Assembly (NCBI GenBank): GCA_963716865.1
Contig: CAVQUF010000003.1
Location: forward strand, 310,001 to 374,000
Origin: AC-32 sp963716865
GTDB lineage: Bacteria; Actinomycetota; Thermoleophilia; Gaiellales; Gaiellaceae
DNA length: 64,000 bases
Reading direction: 5' to 3'
Under the pieces are notes generated by a model. It did not search any database, was not told the origin of the DNA, and saw nothing but the letters and a program-made list of their open reading frames with translations. A program made the position numbers and the translations under genes. Shown here one piece after another: positions 53,291 through 61,635 of the stretch; positions within the stretch are counted from its first letter, which is position 1, and every line of letters begins with the position of its first letter.

Positions 53291-54364
53291 GTGGCCGGTC
53301 GTCCTCCCGATCCGCGCGGCCCGCGCCTGCGGGAGCTGGGCCTTCGCATCGGCGAGCTCGAACCCGGTCCGACCGCTTCGATCGCGGACGTGCCCGGCGT
53401 CACGGTCGGCCACGTGACCGTCTGGCGAGACGAGCCCGACCCGCCCGAGGGACGCGGAATCGCGCGCACCGGCGTGACCGCGATCGTGCCGGCGCCGGTC
53501 GAGTCGCTCGTGCGTGAACCGCTCCGCGCAGGGACAGCCGTCCTCAACGGCGCGGGCGAGCTGACGAGCTCGCTGGAGATCCGCGAATGGGGCCTGCTGG
53601 AGACGCCCGTCTACCTGACCTCCACGATGGCTGTGGGGCGGGTCTTCGACGGCGCCGTCTCCGTCGCGCTGGCCGCCGATTCCTCGGTGGGCGTGGACGA
53701 GATGGTCATCCCGGTCGTGGGCGAGTGCGACGACAGCCACCTCAACGACGCGCGGACGGTCCAGGTCGAGGCGGCGGACGCCGGCCGGGCGGTCGAGGCG
53801 GCTTCCGCGTGGCCGTTCGCCGAGGGCGCCGTCGGCGCCGGCACCGGGATGTCGTGCCTGGGATGGAAGGGAGGCATAGGTACCGCGAGCCGCTCGCTGT
53901 CCGGGTTAGGCTGCACCGCAGGTGTCCTCGTGCTCGCGAACTTCGGCTCGGCGCGCTTGCTGCGGATGGACGGCGTCCCGATCGGGCAGCTGCTCCCCGG
54001 CGAGTCGCCGCCGGCTCCGGCCGGGAGCTGCATCGTCGTCGTCGCGACCGACGCAGCGCTCGGCCCCGCGCAGCTCGAGCGGGTCGCCCGCCGCGCCGGC
54101 CTCGGCCTCGCGCGCACCGGCTCGGTGGCGCACAACGGGAGCGGCGAGATCTTCCTCGCGTTCTCGACCGCGCGCCGCGAGGGAGTCGACGGCCGTGAGC
54201 TCGACGAGCTCTTCGAGGCGACCGTCGACGCGACCGAGGAGGCCGTGCTGAACGCGCTCTGGGCAGCTCCCGACGTCGAGGGCCGCGAGGGACGGGTGCG
54301 GCGCGGCCTCCCCCACGACGAGGTGCTCGACCTGCTCCAGCAGCATGGAGCCCTGTCGCGGTGA
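53291..54364 (+). CDS. P1 family peptidase (S58, DmpA-like)
   Basis: This 357-aa protein has the self-processing N-terminal nucleophile fold of DmpA: VPGVTVGHVTVW near residue 35 and the junction motif GAVGAGTGMSCLGWKGGIGT (about residues 183-202), where the Ser after Met would become the nucleophile. Family members release N-terminal D- or beta-amino acids from peptides. I chose GTG 53291, close to the first conserved strand. It shares overlap with the following dehydrogenase gene (stop 54364, next start 54361). Confidence 0.85.
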   Translation: MAGRPPDPRGPRLRELGLRIGELEPGPTASIADVPGVTVGHVTVWRDEPDPPEGRGIARTGVTAIVPAPVESLVREPLRAGTAVLNGAGELTSSLEIREWGLLETPVYLTSTMAVGRVFDGAVSVALAADSSVGVDEMVIPVVGECDDSHLNDARTVQVEAADAGRAVEAASAWPFAEGAVGAGTGMSCLGWKGGIGTASRSLSGLGCTAGVLVLANFGSARLLRMDGVPIGQLLPGESPPAPAGSCIVVVATDAALGPAQLERVARRAGLGLARTGSVAHNGSGEIFLAFSTARREGVDGRELDELFEATVDATEEAVLNALWAAPDVEGREGRVRRGLPHDEVLDLLQQHGALSR

Positions 54365-55563
54365 AGGTCCTCGTCGTCGGAACCGGAGGCGTCGGCAGTG
54401 CGGTCGCGGCGGTCGCGCAGAAGCGCGACTTCTTCGAGCGCATGACGTTCGCCGACCTCGACCCCGCGCGCCCGGAGGCCCTCGTCGCCCGCCTCGACGA
54501 CTCGCGCTTCGCCGCCGCGCAGGTGGACGCCTCCAACGAGGCGAGCATCGCTGCGCTCGCGACCGAGGCCGACGTCGTCCTCAACGCGGCCGACCCGCGC
54601 TTCAACCCGCCGATCTTCGCGGCCGCCTTCCGAACCCGCTGCACCTACCTCGACATGGCGATGACGCTCTCGGAGCCGCACCCCGAGGAGCCGTACTCGA
54701 AGCCGGGCGTGATGCTCGGCGACCTCCAGTTCGCCGAGCACGAGCGCTGGAAGGAAGCAGGGTTGCTCGCGCTCGCCGGGATCGGCGTCGAGCCCGGCCT
54801 CTCCGACGTCTTCGCCCGCTACGCCGCCGACCACCTCTTCTCGGAGATCGACGAGGTCGGGATCCGCGACGGCGCCGACCTGGTGATCGAGGGCTACGAC
54901 TTCGCGCCGACCTTCTCGATCTGGACGACGATCGAGGAGTGCCTCAACCCGCCGCTGATCTGGGAGCGCGAGCGAGGCTTCTACACGACCGAGCCGTTCT
55001 CGGAGCCGGAGGTCTTCGACTTCCCGGAGGGCATCGGCCCGATCGAGTGCGTGAACGTGGAGCACGAGGAGGTCGTGCTCGTCCCACGCGAGGTCGAGTG
55101 CAACCGCGTGACGTTCAAGTACGGGCTCGGCGACGAGTTCATCGACGTCCTGAAGACGCTGCACAAGCTCGGGCTCGACTCGACGAAGCCCGTCTCGGTG
55201 CGAGGCGTCGAGGTGGCGCCCAGAGACGTCGTCGCCGCCGCGCTCCCCGACCCGGCGACCCTCGGCGACCGCATGCGGGGCAAGACCTGCGCGGGCACGG
55301 TCGTCGACGGCACTGGCAAGGACGGGAAGCCGCGGAAGACCTACCTGTACCACGTCTCCGACAACGAGACGACGATGCGGGAGTACGGCTCGCAGGCCGT
55401 CGTCCTGCAGACCGCGCTCAACCCGGTCGTCGCGCTCGAGCTGCTGGCGAACGGCACCTGGTCCGGGGCGGGCGTGCTCGGCCCGGAAGCCTTCGACGCC
55501 GTGCCGTTCCTCGACCTCCTCGGCGCGTACGGGGAGGCGCACGGGCAGCTCGAGCTGAGCTGA
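54361..55563 (+). CDS. saccharopine dehydrogenase-like NAD(P)-binding protein
   Basis: This 400-aa protein has a Rossmann motif GTGGVGSAVAAVAQ at the N-terminus, ADVVLNAADPRFNPPI and TYLDMAMTLS, the pattern of the Lys9/LYS1 saccharopine reductase fold. The C-terminal catalytic domain includes GVEPGLSDVFARYAAD and VEHEEVVLVPREVE. Related members act in lysine, spermidine (carboxynorspermidine) or homospermidine metabolism. Beside a polyamine deacetylase and an aminotransferase, a polyamine role is plausible, but this is inference. Confidence 0.83.
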   Translation: MKVLVVGTGGVGSAVAAVAQKRDFFERMTFADLDPARPEALVARLDDSRFAAAQVDASNEASIAALATEADVVLNAADPRFNPPIFAAAFRTRCTYLDMAMTLSEPHPEEPYSKPGVMLGDLQFAEHERWKEAGLLALAGIGVEPGLSDVFARYAADHLFSEIDEVGIRDGADLVIEGYDFAPTFSIWTTIEECLNPPLIWERERGFYTTEPFSEPEVFDFPEGIGPIECVNVEHEEVVLVPREVECNRVTFKYGLGDEFIDVLKTLHKLGLDSTKPVSVRGVEVAPRDVVAAALPDPATLGDRMRGKTCAGTVVDGTGKDGKPRKTYLYHVSDNETTMREYGSQAVVLQTALNPVVALELLANGTWSGAGVLGPEAFDAVPFLDLLGAYGEAHGQLELS

Positions 55564-55564
55564 G

Positions 55565-56935
55565 ATGACCGAGATCGCCCGGCCGCGCACCTCGCCGGAG
55601 GCGCTCTGGCCCGCGTTCGTGCTGCTCGTCGGGGTTGTCGTGCTCGTCGTCGTGCTGGCCCATCCCGCCGCCGACGGGCACTGGGAGAACCACCCGGCGC
55701 ACTTCTGGCTCGTCCTCGGCGCGGCCGCGCTCGCCGTTACGCTCGGCTACGCGGTCGGAGTCGCCGCGCGCCGCCGCCGCGACGCCCGCCTGCTCCTGGT
55801 CTCGCTCGCGTTCGTCTCAGCCGCGGGCTTCCTGGGCCTCCACGCGCTCGCGACACCCAGCGTCCTGATCGGCAAGAACGCGGGCTTCGAGCTCGCAACG
55901 CCGCTCGGGCTCGTGCTCGCCGGCGTGTTCGCCGCCGCCTCGTCGCTGCCGCTCCGCCCGCGGACCGCCGAGCGGATCCTGAGCCTGTCGTGGCCGCTGG
56001 TCCTGGCGCTCTCCGCCCTGATGGTCGGCTGGGCTGCCGTCTCGCTCGCGGAGATCGCGCCGCTCGCAGGCCCGCTCGGCGCGGAGGAGCTGAACGGCTG
56101 GCAGGTCGCTCTCGCGGTCGTCGGCGTCGTCCTCTACGGGATCGCCGCGGTCGGGTACTTCCGCCTCTACCGGCGGCGCCGGGCCGGCTTCCTGCTCGGG
56201 ATCGCGCTCTCGTTCGCGCTCCTCGCCGAGGCGATGCTGGTGATCGCGTGGGCGCGCAGCTGGAGGCTGTCGTGGTGGGAATGGCACCTGCTGATGCTGA
56301 CCGCGTTCGCCGCGATCGCCGTCAGCGCCCGCACCGAGTGGCACGAGGAGCGCTTCAGCCCGCTCTACCTCGACGAGACGCTGGCCGACACGCGCGAGGT
56401 GAGCGTGATCCTCGCCGACCTCCAGGGCTTCACGTCGTACTCCGAGAAGACGAGCCCGGCCCAGGTGGCCACGATGCTGAACGGCTACTTCCGGCGCCTC
56501 GTCCCGCTGCTCGAGTCCGACGGCGGCATGGTCCACCAGATCGTCGGCGACGCGGTGATGGCGATCTTCAACCAGCACGGCGACGAGCCGGAGCACCCGC
56601 TCCGCGCCGCCCGCACAGCGCTCGCGTTCCAGACGGCAGCGAGCGAGATCGCGGCCGGCCACCCCGACTGGCCGCGCTTCCGCGCCGGCGTGAACAGCGG
56701 CGAGGTCCTGGCTGGGATCGTCGGCGGGGAGAGCGGGCACCGCAAGCACGGCGTCGTCGGTGACACGGTCAACGTGGCTGCGCGCCTGGAGGCGGCGGCG
56801 CCGGTCGGGAAGGTCGTCGTCGGCGCGCAGACGGCCGCAGCGCTCCCGCCGGGAGCTGTGCTCGAGCGCCTGCCTGCACTCCAGGTCAAGGGGAAGGAAG
56901 ACCCCGTCGAGGCGTACGTCCTGCGCTCGCTCTGA
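55565..56935 (+). CDS. membrane-bound class III adenylate/guanylate cyclase
   Basis: This 456-aa protein has an N-terminal module of seven to eight helices (residues about 15-255) and a C-terminal cyclase domain (about 275-440). Visible catalytic features are the metal Asp in SVILADLQGFTSYSEK, the second Asp in QIVGDAVMAIFNQHG and the transition-state Asn-Arg in GDTVNVAARLEA. Lys is not seen in the usual substrate-Lys position, where HRKHG occurs. It makes cyclic nucleotide in response to a membrane signal. It starts 2 bp after the dehydrogenase stop. Confidence 0.9.
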   Translation: MTEIARPRTSPEALWPAFVLLVGVVVLVVVLAHPAADGHWENHPAHFWLVLGAAALAVTLGYAVGVAARRRRDARLLLVSLAFVSAAGFLGLHALATPSVLIGKNAGFELATPLGLVLAGVFAAASSLPLRPRTAERILSLSWPLVLALSALMVGWAAVSLAEIAPLAGPLGAEELNGWQVALAVVGVVLYGIAAVGYFRLYRRRRAGFLLGIALSFALLAEAMLVIAWARSWRLSWWEWHLLMLTAFAAIAVSARTEWHEERFSPLYLDETLADTREVSVILADLQGFTSYSEKTSPAQVATMLNGYFRRLVPLLESDGGMVHQIVGDAVMAIFNQHGDEPEHPLRAARTALAFQTAASEIAAGHPDWPRFRAGVNSGEVLAGIVGGESGHRKHGVVGDTVNVAARLEAAAPVGKVVVGAQTAAALPPGAVLERLPALQVKGKEDPVEAYVLRSL

Positions 56936-56956
56936 GCCTTTTACACTGGAGGCAGG

Positions 56957-57028
56957 GCCCCCGTAGCTCAGTGGATAGAGCAGCGGTTTCCTAAACCGCG
57001 TGCGCTGGTTCGATTCCGGCCGGGGGCA
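56957..57028 (+). tRNA. tRNA-Arg (anticodon CCT)
   Basis: The 72-nt sequence folds into a complete cloverleaf: acceptor GCCCCCG/CGGGGGC, D-arm GCTC/GAGC, anticodon stem GCGGT/ACCGC with loop TTCCTAA, 4-base variable region, T-arm GCTGG/CCGGC with loop TTCGATT and discriminator A. The anticodon CCT reads AGG arginine codons. CCA is not encoded. The loop sequence recurs twice downstream. Confidence 0.96.
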
Positions 57029-57232
57029 CCTTCAATCCGTTTATTCATCCCGTTTCTCCTCCTTTCCCGACCGGGCTCGAGCCGAGCGGGATTTCCTAAA
57101 CTCATGTTTCCTAAACTCTCCAACCGCCCGTTGGCCGGAGTGGTCTGACTGTATCGACGCCGTCCTGGGCGCGCCCGATGCTCGCCTCGCAGGGGGGAAG
57201 GATCCCTTCTTCAGGCCGCGAACCACGTCCGC
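57029..57232. other. spacer after tRNA-Arg, no confident gene
   Basis: This 200-bp stretch holds two repeats of the tRNA anticodon-loop sequence and the unclear start region of the channel gene. I see no complete gene in it. Confidence 0.4.
57092..57116 (+). repeat. two copies of the tRNA-Arg anticodon-loop sequence TTTCCTAAAC
   Basis: TTTCCTAAAC occurs in the tRNA at 56987 and again at 57092 and 57107. The downstream copies share the 12-mer TTTCCTAAACTC and are spaced 15 bp. Anticodon loops are frequent crossover sites for tyrosine integrases, so these may be attachment-site remnants. Confidence 0.55.
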
Positions 57233-57856
57233 CTGGACAACTACTGGGACACCGGCCGAACAGAAGCGTTCAGTGACGGCGTGTTCGCGATCGCGATCAC
57301 GCTGCTCATCCTCGAAATCAGTGTGCCCGAGACGGCGTTCGACAACCTGTGGCGAGGCATCGCTGACCAGTGGCCTTCCTATCTGGCCTACGCGACGAGC
57401 TTCATCACGATCGGAGGGATCTGGCTCGCCCACCACGGCATCTTCCGGCGCCTGCAGTACGCGAACACGCCGCTGATGCTGATCAACCTGCTGCTGCTCA
57501 TGGCCGTCTCGTTCCTGCCCTTCCCGACCAAGCTGATGGCCGAAGCGATCCATAGCTCCGACGCCGAGCGGGCAGCAGTGATCTTCTACGGCGGATCGCT
57601 GCTCGTCATCTCGTGCCTGATCAGCGCGCTGTGGGGTTCTGTTGCGCGCGACCGGCATCTCCTTCGGCCAGAGGTGAGCGCGAAGGAGTTCAATGCGATC
57701 GCACTGGCGACAACCCCGAGTATCGGCTTCTACATCGGCGTCATCGTCCTGGCGGTACTAGCGCCCAAGATCGCCGTGTTCGGCTATCTCGTTATCGCCA
57801 TCGTGGCTGTGCTGCGCGCACGCGGCGACAGCGCGCAACCACTTTCAACGACGTAG
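57233..57856 (+). CDS. TMEM175-like (DUF1211) membrane protein, start uncertain
   Basis: This family of about 200 aa has the selectivity motif FSDGVFAIAITLLILEI (from base 57269) and about six helices, similar to bacterial TMEM175 potassium channels. The motif lies upstream of the first GTG in frame (57281), so the gene must start earlier. No ATG or GTG is available in this frame before it. I give the CTG at 57233 as a placeholder, directly ahead of DNYWDTGRTEA. A single-base frameshift from ATG 57178 is another explanation. It would conduct K+ in the membrane. Confidence 0.6.
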   Translation: MDNYWDTGRTEAFSDGVFAIAITLLILEISVPETAFDNLWRGIADQWPSYLAYATSFITIGGIWLAHHGIFRRLQYANTPLMLINLLLLMAVSFLPFPTKLMAEAIHSSDAERAAVIFYGGSLLVISCLISALWGSVARDRHLLRPEVSAKEFNAIALATTPSIGFYIGVIVLAVLAPKIAVFGYLVIAIVAVLRARGDSAQPLSTT

Positions 57857-57880
57857 CGGTCGCGGGTCGACCTCCGCTCG

Positions 57881-58795
57881 TCAGCCGTCGTGATCGTTCT
57901 CTGACTGCCGCCATTCGGCCCAGACGGGCGAGAAGACGGCGCAGGCCGTGGAGATGGTGATGACGATGAGGATGTAGGCGAAGAGCGCGAGGACGACGCC
58001 GAACGAGCCGAACGCCCTGGCGTTCTGGTTGATCGTGGGTCCAATCCACAACGGCGAGGTGGCGACCGTGCCGCCGAGGACGAAGGCCGCGAGGAGCGCG
58101 CCCGGGAGGAGGGAGCGCAGCGGGATCATGCGATGAAGCAGGAAGCGCGGCGTCCAGAGCCAGAAGATCGTCGAGCCCACGATCCAGACGGGCACGAGTA
58201 CGAGCCAGCCGTCGCTGCGGAGGTTCGCGGCGGAGACGGTCATCAGCGCGATGAGCCCGCTCGTGACGAAGAACCAGATCGTGAAGAGCAACTGGTCGGC
58301 CGCGCTGCCGACGTGGATGCGCCAGACTCGCGCGTAGAGGTCCTGGTAGAGCTGGCCGATCGCGAGCCCCCAGAGCAGGAAGCCGATCACGATCGTGAGC
58401 GTGGCGGCAAGTAGGTTGTTGGAGGTGGTCCCGAACAGGTCATGGACGAGGTTCGCGGTCGCTCCGTCGAGCTTCATGTGGCTGATCAGGCGCTCCGCGA
58501 ACGCGTTTTCGTTGCCTCGCGCGAGGTTGAAGAACGCGACGATCACAAGCGCGGTCGGGATGGCGGAGAGCGTGAAGTAGGCCGAGGTCGCGGCGCCTGA
58601 GTTGCGGCTCGCCTCGAGGTACCGGCGAAACCAGAGCAGCGCCAGCCGGGTGAGGCTGTTGTTTGCCCGGCCACGCAGCCAGTCCCGCACGGCCGCAAGG
58701 CGGCCGCCGCCCGTGCCGGGCGCCTCAACGCTCCGGGGCGCCGCTGGCGGCGGGGCCTCAGGATCGAGCGTCACCGCTGGCTTCCCACCGAGCAC
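57881..58795 (-). CDS. YihY/BrkB family membrane protein
   Basis: This 304-aa protein has a Pro-rich cytosolic N-terminus (about 50 residues) and six to seven helices with YihY-type segments: ASRNSGAATSAYFTLSAIPT and FGSFGVVLALFAYILIVI near the C-terminus. The family is of unknown function and resembles permeases or envelope factors. It is convergent with the TMEM175 gene and downstream of the lipoprotein gene, from which it is separated by 118 bp. Confidence 0.82.
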   Translation of the reverse strand: MLGGKPAVTLDPEAPPPAAPRSVEAPGTGGGRLAAVRDWLRGRANNSLTRLALLWFRRYLEASRNSGAATSAYFTLSAIPTALVIVAFFNLARGNENAFAERLISHMKLDGATANLVHDLFGTTSNNLLAATLTIVIGFLLWGLAIGQLYQDLYARVWRIHVGSAADQLLFTIWFFVTSGLIALMTVSAANLRSDGWLVLVPVWIVGSTIFWLWTPRFLLHRMIPLRSLLPGALLAAFVLGGTVATSPLWIGPTINQNARAFGSFGVVLALFAYILIVITISTACAVFSPVWAEWRQSENDHDG

Positions 58796-58913
58796 ACGGG
58801 GGCGAGCGGCGAGGTGTCATCGGCCGGCGTGGCCTTTCCGCGCCTGTCGCTGTCATCGGGTCGCGTTGATCTTCGCCGAGCCCCCGATCAGGCGCCCCAG
58901 AGTGACGGGACGA

Positions 58914-59490
58914 TCACGAGCCGCTGCTCGTCAAGGAGTTGCAGGCGCTCGAGTTGGCGAACGCGCTCTTCAACTCGCCGTTCGCGCCGAGTCCCTGGAG
59001 GCTGGTGAACGTCGTTTTGACCTGCGTCTCCATCGTCGCGAGTGTGCCCGTCACCGCCGGGACGGCAGTGAGCGCGCCTTTCACGCCGGAGATCCCTTTG
59101 ACCGTGTTCTCGATCGTGGTCACGTCCTGCTGCAAGGTCGTGGAGAGCTGGTCGAGGGAGTCCTTCGCCTGCTGCCCGCCCTGGGTGTCGGGCTTGCCCT
59201 GCCCCTTCAGGTCGGAGGCGAGCGTCTCGGTCGCCGACTTCGCGTCGCCGGCCGCCGTCTGCAGCCCGTTCTTGGTCGGATCGCTCTTCACCGAGCCGGC
59301 GGCCGACTTGATCGCGGCCTGCCAGGTCGTGATTGACGAGCAGACGCCGCTTGCCCAGGTGTCAGTGGCAGAGGCACTCGTGGACGACTGTCGTCGTTGT
59401 CGAGCCGCCCCCGCTCGAGCCACAGCCTGCCGCGAGGAACGCCAACGAGGCTGCGAGAGCGATCAGGCTGTGTGTGCGAGTGGGTTTCAT
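58914..59490 (-). CDS. lipoprotein with four-helix-type secreted domain, apparent +1 frameshift near 59395
   Basis: ATG 59490 encodes a lipoprotein signal (IALAASLAFLAAGCGSS, with the lipobox Cys near residue 24) preceded by a good AAAGGA ribosome site. The mature frame continues only after one extra base, as SASATDTWASGVCSSITTWQ with SAAGSVKSDPTKNGLQ and a helical domain that ends in ANSSACNSLTSSGS at 58914. The two parts otherwise fit one exported helical protein of about 190 residues with three cysteines. I do not recognise the family. Confidence 0.65.
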
Positions 59491-59550
59491 CGTCGTGTCC
59501 TTTCGGCGGATCGGGAGGGCCGGCATCTGTGCCGGCCCTCCTCCCGCGAT

Positions 59551-60078
59551 CTATGAGGTGATTGCGCCCGACACCTCGTCCTGGGACTTCGCGATCGCCT
59601 TCTGCAGCTCCTGGTAGTCGCCCGAGTCGATCGCCTGGTTGATCCGCTTGTCCGAGTTGACGAGGGCAGCCTCGACCTTGTCGGCGTACTGGTCGTCGAC
59701 GACCGCCACCACCGCCGAGGATCCGGGCGGCAGGTACTCCTCGACATCGACGCCCATCTTCTTCTCCTCATGCCGCTTGCGCAGTGCGCCGAGCCCCGCA
59801 CCGATCGCCGCCCCGATCGCGGTCGCGGCCAGCAGCGGCGGCGCAAACAGGCCGACCACAAGCCCGGCAGTGCCGCCGAGAACCGCGCCGCCACCGACGT
59901 GCGCGTCACCGTGCTCCTGCACATCGACCTTGCCGCTCGCGTCGCGATTCATCACGACGGCCCCGACCACTTTGTACTCGCCGGCGTCCTGTCCGGCCTT
60001 AAGTGCCTTGAAGTCCCCGGCCGCTGCGCCCGCATCGGGGTACGTACCGACCACCAGCATCAGATTGTCACTTTCCAT
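59551..60078 (-). CDS. DUF1269-like membrane-associated protein
   Basis: This 175-aa protein has an alpha/beta domain (LVVGTYPDAGAAAGDFKALK), a Gly/Ala-rich hairpin with GGAVLGGTAGLVVGLFAPPL (about residues 62-95) that could insert in the membrane, and a C-terminal segment SSAVVAVVDDQYADKVEAAL. This is the layout of the DUF1269 family, often found among stress and gas-handling genes in soil actinobacteria. AAGGAGG lies before the ATG. It belongs to a run of minus-strand genes with strong ribosome sites. Confidence 0.78.
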   Translation of the reverse strand: MESDNLMLVVGTYPDAGAAAGDFKALKAGQDAGEYKVVGAVVMNRDASGKVDVQEHGDAHVGGGAVLGGTAGLVVGLFAPPLLAATAIGAAIGAGLGALRKRHEEKKMGVDVEEYLPPGSSAVVAVVDDQYADKVEAALVNSDKRINQAIDSGDYQELQKAIAKSQDEVSGAITS

Positions 60079-60159
60079 GGCTCCTCCTTCATCTCGGTTC
60101 GACGTTTGCTTGTTGGCGGACGGAAAGGCGCAGGCCCGGCCCGTCCGGCTTCCTCCGGC

Positions 60160-60480
60160 TCATGCTCCTTCCCCGACCTCCGCCGTGATCTCTGCGGCCT
60201 CGAGCTCGAGATCGAGCGCTTCGACGATCTTGCCGAGCGCCGAGACAATGCGTGCCGTCCCCACGATCGGAGCGACCGCGGCAAGCACGCCGCGAACCTG
60301 CTCCGGGTCGATGAGGTCACTGGCAGCCTCGAGGTTGACGACGTACGACGTCGGCGCCGCATCGACCGCCACGAGCGCGGCGATGCGGACGAGCGCCAAC
60401 GTCTCCGGATCGAGGCTCGACGCCTCGATCGAGTCGGCGGTCATGCTCGCGAGCAGATCGAGCACCGGTGTGTTTGCCAT
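60160..60480 (-). CDS. carboxymuconolactone decarboxylase (CMD)-like protein
   Basis: This 106-aa all-helical protein has DSIEASSLDPETLALVRIAA and VRGVLAAVAPIVGTARIVSA, which match CMD/AhpD-like proteins, but the Cys-x-x-Cys of active peroxidase members is absent. It therefore probably lacks AhpD activity. AAAGGAGAT lies 7 bp before ATG. It lies between DUF1269 and the conserved hypothetical gene. Confidence 0.75.
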   Translation of the reverse strand: MANTPVLDLLASMTADSIEASSLDPETLALVRIAALVAVDAAPTSYVVNLEAASDLIDPEQVRGVLAAVAPIVGTARIVSALGKIVEALDLELEAAEITAEVGEGA

Positions 60481-60538
60481 GGGATCTCCTTTCAGGAGGT
60501 TCGGGCACGGCGGGCGCCGCGCCCGGTCGTGTTGGTGT

Positions 60539-61006
60539 CTAGATCCCGCGCCGATCCCGTCGTCGCTCGCGTCTACGCACACCGCACACGGAGACGGGCG
60601 ATAGCGGCCGCCCGAACGGGTCGATGAACAGCGTGACGGGTCCCGTGTGCGCCGGGACCGCTCCCTCGAGCACATCGATGGAGTAGGAGAGATTGCCGTC
60701 GCTGGTGAGGTTCGGCGCCCTGAGCACGACCACCGCGTCGACGGGGACATCGGCGCCGGGCTCGAGGAACGAGAGCACCGCGTTCGGCGGGTCGGTCTCG
60801 AAGCTGTTGTCGCCGATGGCCCACAGGTCGACGAAATCGGTCGTGGCCATGTGCCCGACGACCCGCTGGGGCCGGTCGGAGAAGTAGAGCGTCGAGGGTC
60901 CGATCCCTTGCAGCGTCAGCTTGCCGCCATCGCTCTCGATGCCCTGCGCAGTCTGCACGAACATCGACTCCTCGGTCTCGAGCTGTTCGGCCAGTATCTC
61001 GGTCAT
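60539..61006 (-). CDS. conserved hypothetical protein (155 aa) of the stress-type cluster
   Basis: This cytoplasmic protein is compact and acidic, with a beta-rich core (GGKLTLQGIGPSTLYFSDRP, then HMATTDFVDLWAIGDNSFET and PPNAVLSFLE). The tail is strongly basic (SVCGVRRRERRRDRRG). I do not recognise a family. A good GAGGAGG site precedes ATG 61006. It heads the run of minus-strand genes 61006-57881. Confidence 0.7.
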   Translation of the reverse strand: MTEILAEQLETEESMFVQTAQGIESDGGKLTLQGIGPSTLYFSDRPQRVVGHMATTDFVDLWAIGDNSFETDPPNAVLSFLEPGADVPVDAVVVLRAPNLTSDGNLSYSIDVLEGAVPAHTGPVTLFIDPFGRPLSPVSVCGVRRRERRRDRRGI

Positions 61007-61125
61007 CGTTGTACCTCCTCGTCAGGCTTGGGGCGGGCGGCTGGAAGGTCCAGTGACGGCTCTGTCCCCCGCCCTGCAACAGCGATCCTGAACCCGGTGC
61101 CGTACCGAGACGTTCGTGGATTCGC

Positions 61126-61392
61126 TCACTCCACCGGACCTTCCCGACTGGTGGGCAGGAGGCCAGCACTCTCAGCCAACTCCACGGCCTCGGCTCGGTT
61201 TGTGGCCTCGAGTTTCTTGTAGATGTGTTGGACGTGGGTCTTCACGGTTGGACGACTGATGCCTAGGCGCTCGCCGATCGCGGCGAGCGTCCGATGGGTC
61301 GGGAGGAAAGTGAGGACGGCCGTCTCGGTCGGCGTCAGATGAGCCGCCGTGCGCGATGTTCTCTTGCTGGACGCTCTCGGCTGGCCGGCCAT
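61126..61392 (-). CDS. stand-alone LuxR-type HTH protein
   Basis: This 88-aa protein is little more than a LuxR HTH: LTPTETAVLTFLPTHRTLAA, then GISRPTVKTHVQHIYKKLEA. Its recognition helix (SRPTVKTHV) is the same as in the MalT-like regulator at 61636, with 'FLPTH' also shared. It has no sensor domain. It may be a free-standing regulator such as a GerE-type factor, or a detached paralogue of that larger protein. It lies directly upstream of the small stress-type genes on the same strand. Confidence 0.8.
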   Translation of the reverse strand: MAGQPRASSKRTSRTAAHLTPTETAVLTFLPTHRTLAAIGERLGISRPTVKTHVQHIYKKLEATNRAEAVELAESAGLLPTSREGPVE

Positions 61393-61635
61393 GCGCCGAA
61401 CGCTACGCTGGCGGCGGCTGATCTCTCATCGGCCAAAGAGGCTGATATTCTCGCCCGGAACCGTTTCGAGCGCGGACGTCGGCGAGGAGGGCGCTACGCA
61501 TGTCTCAGGAGCGCGCTGGCTCGCGGTGCTATCGGGGCTTAGGTCAGAGCTATCGCTAGTTCTTCCCCTCCTCTCGAGCGTCGGCGCCTGCTGAAGGCGC
61601 CAGCGGTACTGGTTCCGCCTGTTCGAGCCGATGCG
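61393..61635. other. divergent spacer between two LuxR-domain genes
   Basis: About 240 bp. The plus-strand frame of the large regulator is open from about 61540 (ERRRLLKAPAVLVPPVRADA) before its first GTG, which suggests that the annotated start of that gene may be too late. I see no other gene. Confidence 0.4.

Noticed and set aside
50390..53740. A giant minus-strand gene of over 1100 residues
   Set aside because: Only 50390-52219 carries M28 content; the rest is a shadow of the deacetylase gene in another frame.
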